A DNA stretch of 64,000 nt from Methanococcus voltae PS (GTDB lineage Archaea > AGJL01 > Methanococci > Methanococcales > Methanococcaceae). Positions within the stretch are counted from its first letter, which is position 1; the number at the start of each line of letters is the position of its first letter. Below the pieces are notes generated by a model. The model ran no database searches, was not told the DNA's origin, and saw only the letters and a list, made by a program, of their open reading frames with translations. Below are positions 18,176-26,174 of this stretch, piece after piece. The position numbers and the translations under genes were made by a program. Where the stretch lies: NCBI RefSeq assembly GCF_024807035.1, contig NZ_JANUCQ010000003.1, positions 124,001-188,000 on the forward strand, in the 5' to 3' direction.

Positions 18176-19273
18176 TTGAAACTTAAAAAGGGTAAAGCTA
18201 AAAATATATTGGAAAGTTCTATTGAATCTGCATTACTGGCAGTAGAGATTTATAATCGTCCTAGGGCACCGTTTAAAGTAGAAAATTATATCTCATTGAT
18301 GATTATAGCATGGATGCGGTTATTTCATGCATATTTTAATAAAACCATTGGTGAAAAATATTATTATAAAGAAAAAAATGGACGATATAAGCTTTATGAT
18401 AAAGAAAAAAAAGCATGGGAACTCGGAACATGTGTTAAAAAATTTAAAAAAAATAATAGTTTAAAAGAAGGGGTTGAAGAAAATATTAAATTATTTATAG
18501 GGCTAAGAAATAAAATTGAACATAGACATATTGATAAAGATGAGATAAGTTTTCAATTATTTGGAGAGTGTCAAGCACTATTGTACAATTATGAAGAACT
18601 TCTTGTTGAATTGTTTGGCGAAGAATACGCACTAAATGAAAGTCTAGCATTTTCACTGCAATTTTCAAAATCCCAAAATAATAATTTAGATCAGGCGTAT
18701 AAAAAAATGATATCATCCAATTCACAAGAACTTTTGGATTATATTACGAAGTATAGAAATAAACTACCCCAAGATATATTTGACTCACAAAATTTTAGCA
18801 TAAAATTAATACAAATTCCAAGAATTACTAGTTCTAATCGAGCAGATGCTGCAATTCAATTTGTAAATTGGAATTCATTATCAGAAGAAGATAAACAAAA
18901 ATATATTAAAATCAATGCAATAATTAAAGAAAAAGTAGTAAAAACAGAAGCTATCAACGTAGGTTCTTTAAAGCCCATGATGATTGTCAACCAAATTAAA
19001 AGAGAGGTTACTAAAGATTTCTATATAAAAGATTTTGTCCATTTATATAGAATATTTAAAATCAGACCTAAAGATAAAGAACAAGAAGAGTTAGAAGGTA
19101 CTATAACAAATACGAAATATTGTCATTATGATATAATACATAAGGATTATATCTATAGAAAATCTTGGTTAGATTTTATTAAAAGCTTAATTTTAGAAAA
19201 AAAATTAAGTCGTGAAGAATTGTGGGCCAAAGCGGATGCAGGAGAAACTTTAGATATTTCAGAATTTGAATAA
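18176..19273 (+). CDS. DUF3644 / HEPN-like putative RNase, defence-type
   Basis: 365 aa. The N-terminal 150 residues match DUF3644: AKNILESSIESALLAVEIYNRPRA, a four-helix region, and LFIGLRNKIEHRHID. Within this, R111-x4-H116 is the RxxxxH catalytic motif of HEPN ribonucleases. The C-terminal half (about 200-350) contains a likely winged-helix pair (TKDFYIKDFVHLYRIFKIRPK, then a WLDFIKSLI helix). DUF3644 genes occur in bacterial and archaeal defence islands. Start is TTG 18176 with GGTGAT 3 nt upstream. It probably acts as an abortive or translation-targeting RNase (inference). Confidence 0.75.
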   Translation: MKLKKGKAKNILESSIESALLAVEIYNRPRAPFKVENYISLMIIAWMRLFHAYFNKTIGEKYYYKEKNGRYKLYDKEKKAWELGTCVKKFKKNNSLKEGVEENIKLFIGLRNKIEHRHIDKDEISFQLFGECQALLYNYEELLVELFGEEYALNESLAFSLQFSKSQNNNLDQAYKKMISSNSQELLDYITKYRNKLPQDIFDSQNFSIKLIQIPRITSSNRADAAIQFVNWNSLSEEDKQKYIKINAIIKEKVVKTEAINVGSLKPMMIVNQIKREVTKDFYIKDFVHLYRIFKIRPKDKEQEELEGTITNTKYCHYDIIHKDYIYRKSWLDFIKSLILEKKLSREELWAKADAGETLDISEFE

Positions 19274-19430
19274 AGACTACTTTTGACCTTTACATACTAT
19301 ATAATCTTTTTTATTAACATTAATTAGGAAATATATTTATAGTTATATATATACACTTTTATTATTTATTAATAGAACAGTTTTTGGTGATAGTATCAAG
19401 TCAGTATCATTAATTGGTTGTAAATTAACG

Positions 19431-20333
19431 ATGACAGGTCAAAAAAACCTATCAAGTATAGAAGTAAATGGAAAATATATGGATTTTTACAATATATTAA
19501 GCGAATTTTTAGACACGCATAAAAAATTAGATCCTAAACTTAAAAAAGATGAATCAACATTTTATGTAAAATCCATTGTTGAAGATAATAGGTATATAAC
19601 AGGTATTGGATTAGGGGGGACCACAAATAGTGGTATGGGATCTGTCGATAAAAAAACTAGTGCCTACGAAGATACAAACGACAAATTAATATCTGAAAAA
19701 TTAAATTATGTATTATATGTGCCAAAAAATAAAGATTATGCATTAATTTTATTAGAAAAAAGAGGTAATTCTTCTTTTTTGACAGTATTTAGGGACAATT
19801 TAAAAAAATATCTTAAAGAAGTAGTTAAATTACCCAATAATATTATAATATCACAATATGCTACTAAAAATTTATGTATACAATCGTTAGAAGACTACCC
19901 AATGGATTCCCTAGAAGTATCTAAAAAATATTATCCTAAAGACAAAGATCCAATTACAAAATATAACATAGGAAGAATTACTGTCAAAATAGAAGGTATC
20001 GAAGATAAAACATTAATATTAAAAAAGATACAAGAAAAGGCTTTGGAAGATTTAAGAAATAATAATATAAATGTTAAAAATTTACTAGATGAAATACCTG
20101 AAGAATTAAATTTGTTACCTAGTGCAGATACTGTATCGTTAGTTCAAAGAATATGCAAAGAGACAACTAAAAAAATAAGTTTTAAAGGAAATAAATGTGA
20201 AGATATTAATGCATATTATAATATAACAGAAGAAGTAGGTAGAGATGAAATTGGGAATCCTACATCAGAATCATTAGTTGATTTGGCAAAAGAATGTATG
20301 GAAGATCTGGTTGAAGATATTGAAAATAACTAA
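19431..20333 (+). CDS. Unknown protein of the cargo island
   Basis: 300 aa, soluble, mixed alpha/beta. I recognise no family. Visible: a Gly-rich TGIGLGGTTNSGMGS at about 58-73, a strand-rich segment LNYVLYVPKNKDYALILLEKRG, and ILKKIQEKALEDLRNN. Layout (a domain with an LLEKRG strand followed by a lyase-like or HEPN-adjacent helical end) is seen in uncharacterised phage-defence proteins, but that is weak. The ribosome site is unclear; ATG 19479 is an alternative start. It lies between the DUF3644 gene and the ABC-3C operon with its own gaps (157 and 108 bp), so it could belong to either. Confidence 0.6.
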   Translation: MTGQKNLSSIEVNGKYMDFYNILSEFLDTHKKLDPKLKKDESTFYVKSIVEDNRYITGIGLGGTTNSGMGSVDKKTSAYEDTNDKLISEKLNYVLYVPKNKDYALILLEKRGNSSFLTVFRDNLKKYLKEVVKLPNNIIISQYATKNLCIQSLEDYPMDSLEVSKKYYPKDKDPITKYNIGRITVKIEGIEDKTLILKKIQEKALEDLRNNNINVKNLLDEIPEELNLLPSADTVSLVQRICKETTKKISFKGNKCEDINAYYNITEEVGRDEIGNPTSESLVDLAKECMEDLVEDIENN

Positions 20334-20441
20334 ACCTAATATTTTCTTTTTAAGTATTATATTTTATATTTTAATTTTTTTAAAAATATTAATAAGCTAT
20401 TATAACCATATATTTTAATACAAAATCCTTAGGTAATACTT

Positions 20442-21179
20442 ATGTCACGAAATATATCTAGTAAAACTATGAAATTATTGTTTGCAAATAGCGGTAATAA
20501 GTGTGCTATTTGTAAGACAGATATTACGGATAAAGAAGATGGAAATGCCACAGTTTTAGGAGAAATGGCTCATATAGAAGGATTAAACCCAAACTCTGCA
20601 AGATATAATACCAATATGACAGATCCTGAAAGAAATTCTTATGATAACTTAATGATCTTGTGCCCAACTTGCCATGCAAAGATAGATCATAATGAAGCTA
20701 AATATACTACCTATGATCTAAAAAAAATCAAATTAGATCACGAAAAATGGGTATCTGATAGATTAATTATTAAAAATTTTTCATTTGCCCACTTAGATGT
20801 TATACTATCATTTCTTATAAACAATTCTAGTGTTAAAACATACAATGAAGAAATACGTACCATCACACCAGGGGAAAAGATTGCGAAAAATAACTTATCT
20901 TCAAAAATTGCAAATTTTATAAAAATGGGAATGTGTAGAACTCCCGATATTAAAGAATATTTAAATAAAAATCCAGACCCTAATTTTTCAGATGTATTAC
21001 GAAATATATTTGTAGAAAAGTATTTAGAGTTAAAAAATAAAGATATTTCTGAAGATGAGATATTTATAGAACTAATAACTTTTGCATCAGCGGGTAATAT
21101 ATATGACCTTAGTTATTATAGTGCTGGCATTAGCTTAGTAACTTATTTTTTCGAACTTTGTGAGGTGTTTGAAAAATGA
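20442..21179 (+). CDS. HNH nuclease effector of an ABC-3C system
   Basis: 245 aa. N-terminal HNH nuclease: CAIC (Cys21/Cys24), EMAHIEG (His44), YDNLMILCPTCHAKID (Asn69, Cys74, Cys77, His78). The C-terminal about 110 residues are helical and probably form the docking domain that ABC-3C effectors use to bind their middle component. The stop overlaps the next start as ATGA, and the MC6-like and DUF2326 genes follow with no gap. From the known ABC-3C model, the ATPase complex senses invasion and licenses the nuclease to cut DNA. Confidence 0.85.
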   Translation: MSRNISSKTMKLLFANSGNKCAICKTDITDKEDGNATVLGEMAHIEGLNPNSARYNTNMTDPERNSYDNLMILCPTCHAKIDHNEAKYTTYDLKKIKLDHEKWVSDRLIIKNFSFAHLDVILSFLINNSSVKTYNEEIRTITPGEKIAKNNLSSKIANFIKMGMCRTPDIKEYLNKNPDPNFSDVLRNIFVEKYLELKNKDISEDEIFIELITFASAGNIYDLSYYSAGISLVTYFFELCEVFEK

Positions 21180-21400
21180 TACTGCCTAATAAGTCATTAC
21201 TACTTAAATATTCAATATTAGGTTTAGGTAGTAAAATATTAATTGAATTAAATAACCCCCAAACTATTTCTTCATTAAGGGATAATACTAAAAAATACGA
21301 AGAACTTAAACCTTTTGATAAATTTATATTAACGTTAGATTTTCTTTATATGATTAATGCAATAGAATACAAAGATGGAATAATTAAAAAGGTGATTTAG
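21176..21400 (+). CDS. ABC-3C middle component, MC6-like
   Basis: 74 aa. The pattern MILPNKSLLLKYSILGLGSKILIEL ... FDKFILTLDFLYMINAIEY matches, from memory, the small winged-helix middle component (MC6) of ABC three-component conflict systems. It bridges the effector and the ATPase. GAGGTG precedes ATG; it overlaps the HNH gene by 4 bp and is followed after 1 bp by the ATPase gene, so the three are co-translated. Confidence 0.75.
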   Translation: MILPNKSLLLKYSILGLGSKILIELNNPQTISSLRDNTKKYEELKPFDKFILTLDFLYMINAIEYKDGIIKKVI

Positions 21401-21401
21401 T

Positions 21402-23153
21402 ATGATTAAAAGCTTACGTTGTAATCAACCATCATTTAAAACCATAAATTTTAAAGAAGGATTCAATGTAATTTTAGCAGACACTACGAAATCATCTAAA
21501 GAAAAAGATTCTAGAAATGGAGTAGGAAAATCAACATTGATTGAAATAATACATTTTTGCTTAGGCAATACGCCAACAACAAAAACCGTATTAAAAGATG
21601 AACATTTGAAAAATTGGATATTCACTTTAGACTTTGAGCTTAGTGGTAACAATATTTCAGTATCCCGAAATACTGGTGATAGTTCCAAAGTTATAGTGAA
21701 TAGTAATTTTTCTACATGGCCAATAAAACCTTCACGAAATAAAGAAGGAAAATATGTTTTGAAAAATAAAGAATGGATAGAGGTCTTAGGAAATTTAGCT
21801 TTTGGATTAACTAAAAATTCGAAAAAAAAGTATTATCCAACATTTCGTAGTTTGATATCCTACTTCTCAAGAAGAAGTTCAGGCGCATATTTGAACCCAT
21901 TTAAACATCACCCCAATCAGAAAGAGTGGGATATACAAACAAATAACGCATATTTACTTGGTTTGAATTATAATTATGTTTGTGATCTTCAACTTCTTAA
22001 AGATAAAAAAAATACCCTTAACGAATTAAAAAAAGCATCAAAATCTGGAATTTTAACAGAATATTTTGATTCCAAAGCAGAACTAGAAAATTCAAGAGTA
22101 AGACTAAATGAGGAAATTGAAAAATTAGAAGAGGAATTGTCTTCTTTCAAAGTACACCCTCAATATTATGAAATTGAAAAAAATGCAAATAAATTAACTG
22201 AACAAATACATGAACTTGTAAATAACCAGTCATTAAATAATAAGTTAATTATGAGTTATCAGAAATCAACAGAAGAAGAAAAAGTAGATACGTCATTAGA
22301 AAATGTGCTATCAGTATATGAAGAAGCCGGGGTACTGTTTCCCGAAAGAGTAACAAAACGTGTTGAGCAATATATGGAATTTCATAAAACTATTATATCT
22401 AATAGAAAAAAATATCTAAGTGACGAAATTCAAAATTTACAGTTAGAGGTTACAACCCAAAGCGAAAAAATAGCGGAGTTAACAAATAAAAGAGCAGTTT
22501 ATTTGGATATATTAAAGAGTAATCATGCATTAGATGAACATACAAAGTTATCTAACTTATTATCTGAACATATTAAACAAAGAAATTATATTGTTAACAT
22601 ACTAAGTAATTTAGATAAATTTGAAAAAGGTAGTAGTACTATAAAAATTGAAAATGAAAAATTACATTTAAAACTAATGACCGATTATGACGAAAGGAAA
22701 CATTATATAGATAAAGCAATTAAAATTTTTAATGAAAATTCGAATCATTTATACTCAGAATCGGGTAATCTATTAATAGATGTTAAAAAATCAGGGTATA
22801 AATTTGATGTTAGTATTAAAAGAACCCAAAGTCAAGGTATAAGTTATATGAAAGTTTTTTGTTACGATATGACATTGATAGAACTTTGGGCACAGAAAAA
22901 ATACTCACCTAAATTTTTAATACATGACAGTACAATATTTGATGGTGTTGATGAAAGACAAGTATATAAAGCATTAGAACTTGCCATGGAAAAATCAAAA
23001 AAATTGGGATTCCAATACATTTGTACTATGAACTCAGATAATGTTCCATATAATGAATTTAGCAGAGAGTTTAAAAATAAATTTGAAGAGAGCACCGTTG
23101 CAAAATTTACAGATAGTAGTTCAGATGGTGGTTTATTGGGTATTAGATTTTAA
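21402..23153 (+). CDS. DUF2326-type ABC/SMC-like ATPase of an ABC-3C system
   Basis: 583 aa. Walker A NGVGKST at 39-45, a long coiled coil (about 200-440), then the C-terminal ATPase half with KFLIHDSTIFDGVDERQV (about 504-521, Walker B region) and the family ending GGLLGIRF. This is the DUF2326 architecture, related to SMC/RecN. In ABC-3C systems it is the sensor/motor that controls the effector. GGTGAT precedes ATG 21402. It is the last gene of the cargo island, only 10 bp from the end of the convergent resolvase gene. Confidence 0.88.
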   Translation: MIKSLRCNQPSFKTINFKEGFNVILADTTKSSKEKDSRNGVGKSTLIEIIHFCLGNTPTTKTVLKDEHLKNWIFTLDFELSGNNISVSRNTGDSSKVIVNSNFSTWPIKPSRNKEGKYVLKNKEWIEVLGNLAFGLTKNSKKKYYPTFRSLISYFSRRSSGAYLNPFKHHPNQKEWDIQTNNAYLLGLNYNYVCDLQLLKDKKNTLNELKKASKSGILTEYFDSKAELENSRVRLNEEIEKLEEELSSFKVHPQYYEIEKNANKLTEQIHELVNNQSLNNKLIMSYQKSTEEEKVDTSLENVLSVYEEAGVLFPERVTKRVEQYMEFHKTIISNRKKYLSDEIQNLQLEVTTQSEKIAELTNKRAVYLDILKSNHALDEHTKLSNLLSEHIKQRNYIVNILSNLDKFEKGSSTIKIENEKLHLKLMTDYDERKHYIDKAIKIFNENSNHLYSESGNLLIDVKKSGYKFDVSIKRTQSQGISYMKVFCYDMTLIELWAQKKYSPKFLIHDSTIFDGVDERQVYKALELAMEKSKKLGFQYICTMNSDNVPYNEFSREFKNKFEESTVAKFTDSSSDGGLLGIRF

Positions 23154-23163
23154 GTAAATTAAC

Positions 23164-23712
23164 TTATTTTCTAGAATACCTATACAAAGTACTCTTACTT
23201 ATCCCAGTAATCTCTTTTATTTCTTTTAAAGTACAATTACCTGAATTATAAAGCTTAATGGCCATTTCTAATTTTGATTTATCAACTTTAGGGCGACCAC
23301 CGACACGTCCCCGAGTTCTTGCAACGTCTAAACCATTTTTAGTCCGTTCTGATGTCAAATCCCTTTCAAACTGAGCTAACCCTGCAAAAATAGTAAATAA
23401 TAATTTACCGTGTGCAGAACTGGTATCAAGCCAAGATTCTTTTAAACTCTTAATCTCAACGTTTAAAGATTTGCAGTTTTCAACAATCTCAACTAAATCT
23501 TTCGTACTTCTTGAAATACGTGTAAGTTCTGTAACGATTAAAACATCATCTGCCCTAAGTAATTCAAACATTTTATCGAATTCAGGCCTATTTCTTTTAG
23601 TTCCGGAAATCTTTTCTAAAAATATCTTTTCACAACCTGCTTTTTTTAAATCTTCGACTTGTCGTTCCAGGTTCTGGTCTCTTGTTGACACTCTTGCATA
23701 TCCAATTTTCAT
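23164..23712 (-). CDS. Serine recombinase (resolvase/invertase family)
   Basis: 182 aa starting MKIGYARVST with catalytic Ser9. The resolvase core is complete: Arg7, LTRISRSTKDLVEI, LLFTIFAGLAQFERDLTSERT, with the C-terminal helix-turn-helix TLKEIKEITGISKSTLYRYSRK. Start 23712 is chosen over an in-frame start at 23799 because GTGAT precedes it and the family begins there. It could resolve element multimers, invert a segment or mobilise the neighbouring cargo. It is a second recombinase besides int, at the border between cargo and virion operon. Confidence 0.93.
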   Translation of the reverse strand: MKIGYARVSTRDQNLERQVEDLKKAGCEKIFLEKISGTKRNRPEFDKMFELLRADDVLIVTELTRISRSTKDLVEIVENCKSLNVEIKSLKESWLDTSSAHGKLLFTIFAGLAQFERDLTSERTKNGLDVARTRGRVGGRPKVDKSKLEMAIKLYNSGNCTLKEIKEITGISKSTLYRYSRK

Positions 23713-23904
23713 AATATCACGTAATTCCCAAAACTCATAAAATATTTTAGTTTTAAAACTTTGATTTTGGTACGAGTTTTGAAACCAATATTTTAACAAA
23801 AAATAATAAAATAATAATAAAAATAAATAGTACCATAAACGACCGTTATTGGCACTTTGTAAATTCTAAAATTTATTAAAAAATAAAATGTAAAAAAATA
23901 TTAA

Positions 23905-24180
23905 TTAATATAATTTATTAATCACATTACCAATATTATCTTTTCTTAAAATCTTTCCATTTTTGTCATGGGCATTTAATATAATCACAGGTATACCATC
24001 TAAAAACGCATATGTATGTTGCACATACTTGTGATAAGGTACGTTAGCATCTTCACCTCTTTCTTCCTTATTTTTTTTGTATAAATGTCTAACTTCTGAA
24101 CTGGCTAATGTTACTTTACTACTATTATTTGACGTACTTATTTTTGATTGTTGCATATTATATAATATTTCTAAATTCAT
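23905..24180 (-). CDS. Hypothetical protein, end of the virion operon
   Basis: 91 aa. Ser/Asn-rich N-terminus, then VPYHKYVQHTYAFLDGIPVIILNAHDKNGKILRKDNIG, which looks like a small beta domain. No family recognised. GAGG precedes the ATG. It is the last gene of the leftward operon, 33 bp after the previous one. Confidence 0.55.
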   Translation of the reverse strand: MNLEILYNMQQSKISTSNNSSKVTLASSEVRHLYKKNKEERGEDANVPYHKYVQHTYAFLDGIPVIILNAHDKNGKILRKDNIGNVINKLY

Positions 24181-24213
24181 TTTTTAACCTCTTTTAAATT
24201 TAATAAATTAAAT

Positions 24214-24573
24214 TTATTTTATTTCTTTAACTGATACAATCGTTAAATTATTTTTGTATTTTTCATTAATCTCATCTAAAATTGCACTGGATGAATTTAT
24301 TGAATAAATATGTTTTTGAGTGTAAACTTTTGATGTTCCGTTACTATAGGTTACTTTTAACTTCCAATTAAATAATTTATTACTTCTTCGATATTTTGAA
24401 TAATAATGATTAATTAATGGTTTTGCTAAAAGCAATGATATTAAACTGATTAAAAAAGTTGCATCCAATAAATAATTTAATTTAAAATAATAAAATATTC
24501 CTATCATTATAATCAATACTGCTATGAAATTTAAATAACGTTCATAGTAGTTTAATATAGTTTTATATCCCAT
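24214..24573 (-). CDS. Small membrane protein
   Basis: 119 aa with two adjacent transmembrane helices at about 16-32 and 36-54, then a basic stretch (YSKYRRSNKL) and a beta-rich C-terminal domain ending in SVKEIK. GGTGG precedes the ATG. It belongs to the ATPase-containing half of the virion operon; a role in virion assembly is inferred from position only. Confidence 0.6.
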   Translation of the reverse strand: MGYKTILNYYERYLNFIAVLIIMIGIFYYFKLNYLLDATFLISLISLLLAKPLINHYYSKYRRSNKLFNWKLKVTYSNGTSKVYTQKHIYSINSSSAILDEINEKYKNNLTIVSVKEIK

Positions 24574-24587
24574 TCTACCACCTTTAT

Positions 24588-24995
24588 TTATTCTTCAGTA
24601 TTTTTTATCTTGATATTATCAGTATTTAATAAATCCATAATGTTTTCGCATCTTTTAATATCTTCAATAGCCCTATTCTTTTCATTGATTAGTATATTTT
24701 CCAATACTGCTCCATCTTGTCCTAATATTCTCAATAATCTTGTAATACAGATAGTATGTGTTGATAACCTTCCAGTATAATAATCAATCCATATTTCACT
24801 TTCGTTAACGCCGTTTTGATTAGCAATTTTATTTAATGTTAAATAATAAGCATCTTTTTCAAATAATTTTAATTCATCTTTTGCAAGTTCTTTTATTTCG
24901 TTGTGTAATTCTGAATACTTTGTTTCTGTGTCTTTTACTTCGTTTGGTATCTCAATACTATTATTGCTTCTTTTAATACTGTTTAAAAAGTTCAT
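24588..24995 (-). CDS. Helical hypothetical protein
   Basis: 135 aa, strongly charged and helical (TKYSELHNEIKELAKDELKLFEKDAYY), with a segment ANQNGVNESEIWIDYYTGRLS in the middle. No known domain. Its ATG overlaps the stop of the upstream gene by 1 nt. Likely works with the two upstream proteins and the ATPase. Confidence 0.6.
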   Translation of the reverse strand: MNFLNSIKRSNNSIEIPNEVKDTETKYSELHNEIKELAKDELKLFEKDAYYLTLNKIANQNGVNESEIWIDYYTGRLSTHTICITRLLRILGQDGAVLENILINEKNRAIEDIKRCENIMDLLNTDNIKIKNTEE

Positions 24996-25366
24996 TATAA
25001 CACCTTATCGATAGTTTGATTTAAATGATTTAATTCAATTAATGCATCATCTGCAAGTTCCTTTATTTCATCTTGTAAAGTTTTTGATTGAATCTTTCTT
25101 AATTTTTGAAAGATTACAAGCATACTTTTAGCACATACAGTCTTAGCTTGAACTGTTTTAGGTCTTCCTCGTTTCTTTTTCTCTTCTTCATCGTCATCTT
25201 CAATTACTTCTTTTTTAGGACTAATTGGCGGTATTTTAAAATTAGGAATATTAAATTCAGGTTCTGCAGGTTCTTCTTCAACTGTTTCATTTTTATGTTC
25301 AATTGCTTCAGGTTCTTTATTTTTTTTAATAACTTCTTCCATTGGTGGAATGTTCACTTTATTCAT
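24995..25366 (-). CDS. Hypothetical protein with acidic/Pro-rich N-terminus
   Basis: About 123 aa. The N-terminal half is disordered: Glu/Pro/Lys-rich with FNIPNFKIPPISPKK and an acidic DDDEEEKKKRGRPK segment, an AT-hook-like KRGRP. The C-terminal half is helical. ATG 25366 (or the adjacent TTG 25369) is preceded by GCAGGT. It overlaps the end of the 268-aa gene. The AT-hook-like motif suggests DNA contact, perhaps in genome packaging (inference). Confidence 0.55.
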   Translation of the reverse strand: MNKVNIPPMEEVIKKNKEPEAIEHKNETVEEEPAEPEFNIPNFKIPPISPKKEVIEDDDEEEKKKRGRPKTVQAKTVCAKSMLVIFQKLRKIQSKTLQDEIKELADDALIELNHLNQTIDKVL

Positions 25367-26165
25367 CAATACCTGCCCCCTTTTTCAATTGATTCTCTAA
25401 TTCATCAAATACTGAAAAACCCATTTCCATTCCTGAAAATTCTTTTGCTCTTGACTCTTTTCTACCTTTCATTCCTTCCCTACCTTGGTATGCTTTCATT
25501 GTAGGATTTAATGCAATTGCTCTTTCTAAAATTACCGGCAATTCATCCTCTAAAATTTTAGTCATTGCATTCTTATAAGCTTCAGCTTTTTGTCTTTCAA
25601 TATCCCAAAATATTCGTTGTCGTGGGTCATTACATTCTATCGGAATAACTTCTTCAGTTAATGGATTAATAACTCTAAAAATATGTGCATATACTGTTAA
25701 TACTTCATTTCCTTTTTGAATACAGTATTCAGGGACTTTTAAAATTCTATATTGTTCCTTGGAACCTAAAAATATATTTCTTAATTTAATAATTAATTCT
25801 TCAAAAAAGTCAATCGCTCGTTTACGATATAGTATTATATAACCAGTTTCAGAAGGAATTAAAGCTTCAGGATATCCATAAATAGTTTCTTTTTCCCCAT
25901 CGTTCCATAAAATAAGTTTTTGAGTACAAGAATATGGTTTTAAAGAGTTAATAATTAAATTCTCTTTATTTTTCTGTTCTTTATTTCTTCGATATTTATC
26001 TAGTGGATTGGACAAAGTTTCTTCTTCAGACTCTTGGTTCTTTAGGTATTGATTATTATTGTTATTATTGTTATTATTGTTATTATTATAATTATTATTA
26101 GATTGTTGATTAGATTCTTGTTCTTTTTTCGAATCATTATTTTTAAACTTACTAAATAACCCCAA
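25359..26165 (-). CDS. Hypothetical protein next to the packaging-type ATPase
   Basis: 268 aa, TTG start with GGGTGAT upstream. A long Asn homopolymer-like run (about residues 24-38) lies in a disordered N-terminus. The rest is a folded alpha/beta domain (YSCTQKLILWNDGEKETIYG, FRVINPLTEEVIPIECNDPRQ, a Lys/Arg/Ala-rich helix). Seen at the 3' end of the ATPase gene with a 9-bp gap. It has no transmembrane segment, so it may be a cytoplasmic partner of the ATPase. No family recognised. Confidence 0.6.
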   Translation of the reverse strand: MGLFSKFKNNDSKKEQESNQQSNNNYNNNNNNNNNNNNQYLKNQESEEETLSNPLDKYRRNKEQKNKENLIINSLKPYSCTQKLILWNDGEKETIYGYPEALIPSETGYIILYRKRAIDFFEELIIKLRNIFLGSKEQYRILKVPEYCIQKGNEVLTVYAHIFRVINPLTEEVIPIECNDPRQRIFWDIERQKAEAYKNAMTKILEDELPVILERAIALNPTMKAYQGREGMKGRKESRAKEFSGMEMGFSVFDELENQLKKGAGIDE

Positions 26166-26174
26166 AGTATCACC

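Noticed and set aside
26040-26105. CRISPR-like or satellite repeat (ATT/GTT triplets)
   Set aside because: It is the codon-level Asn run of the 268-aa protein. No CRISPR array or cas gene is present in the window.
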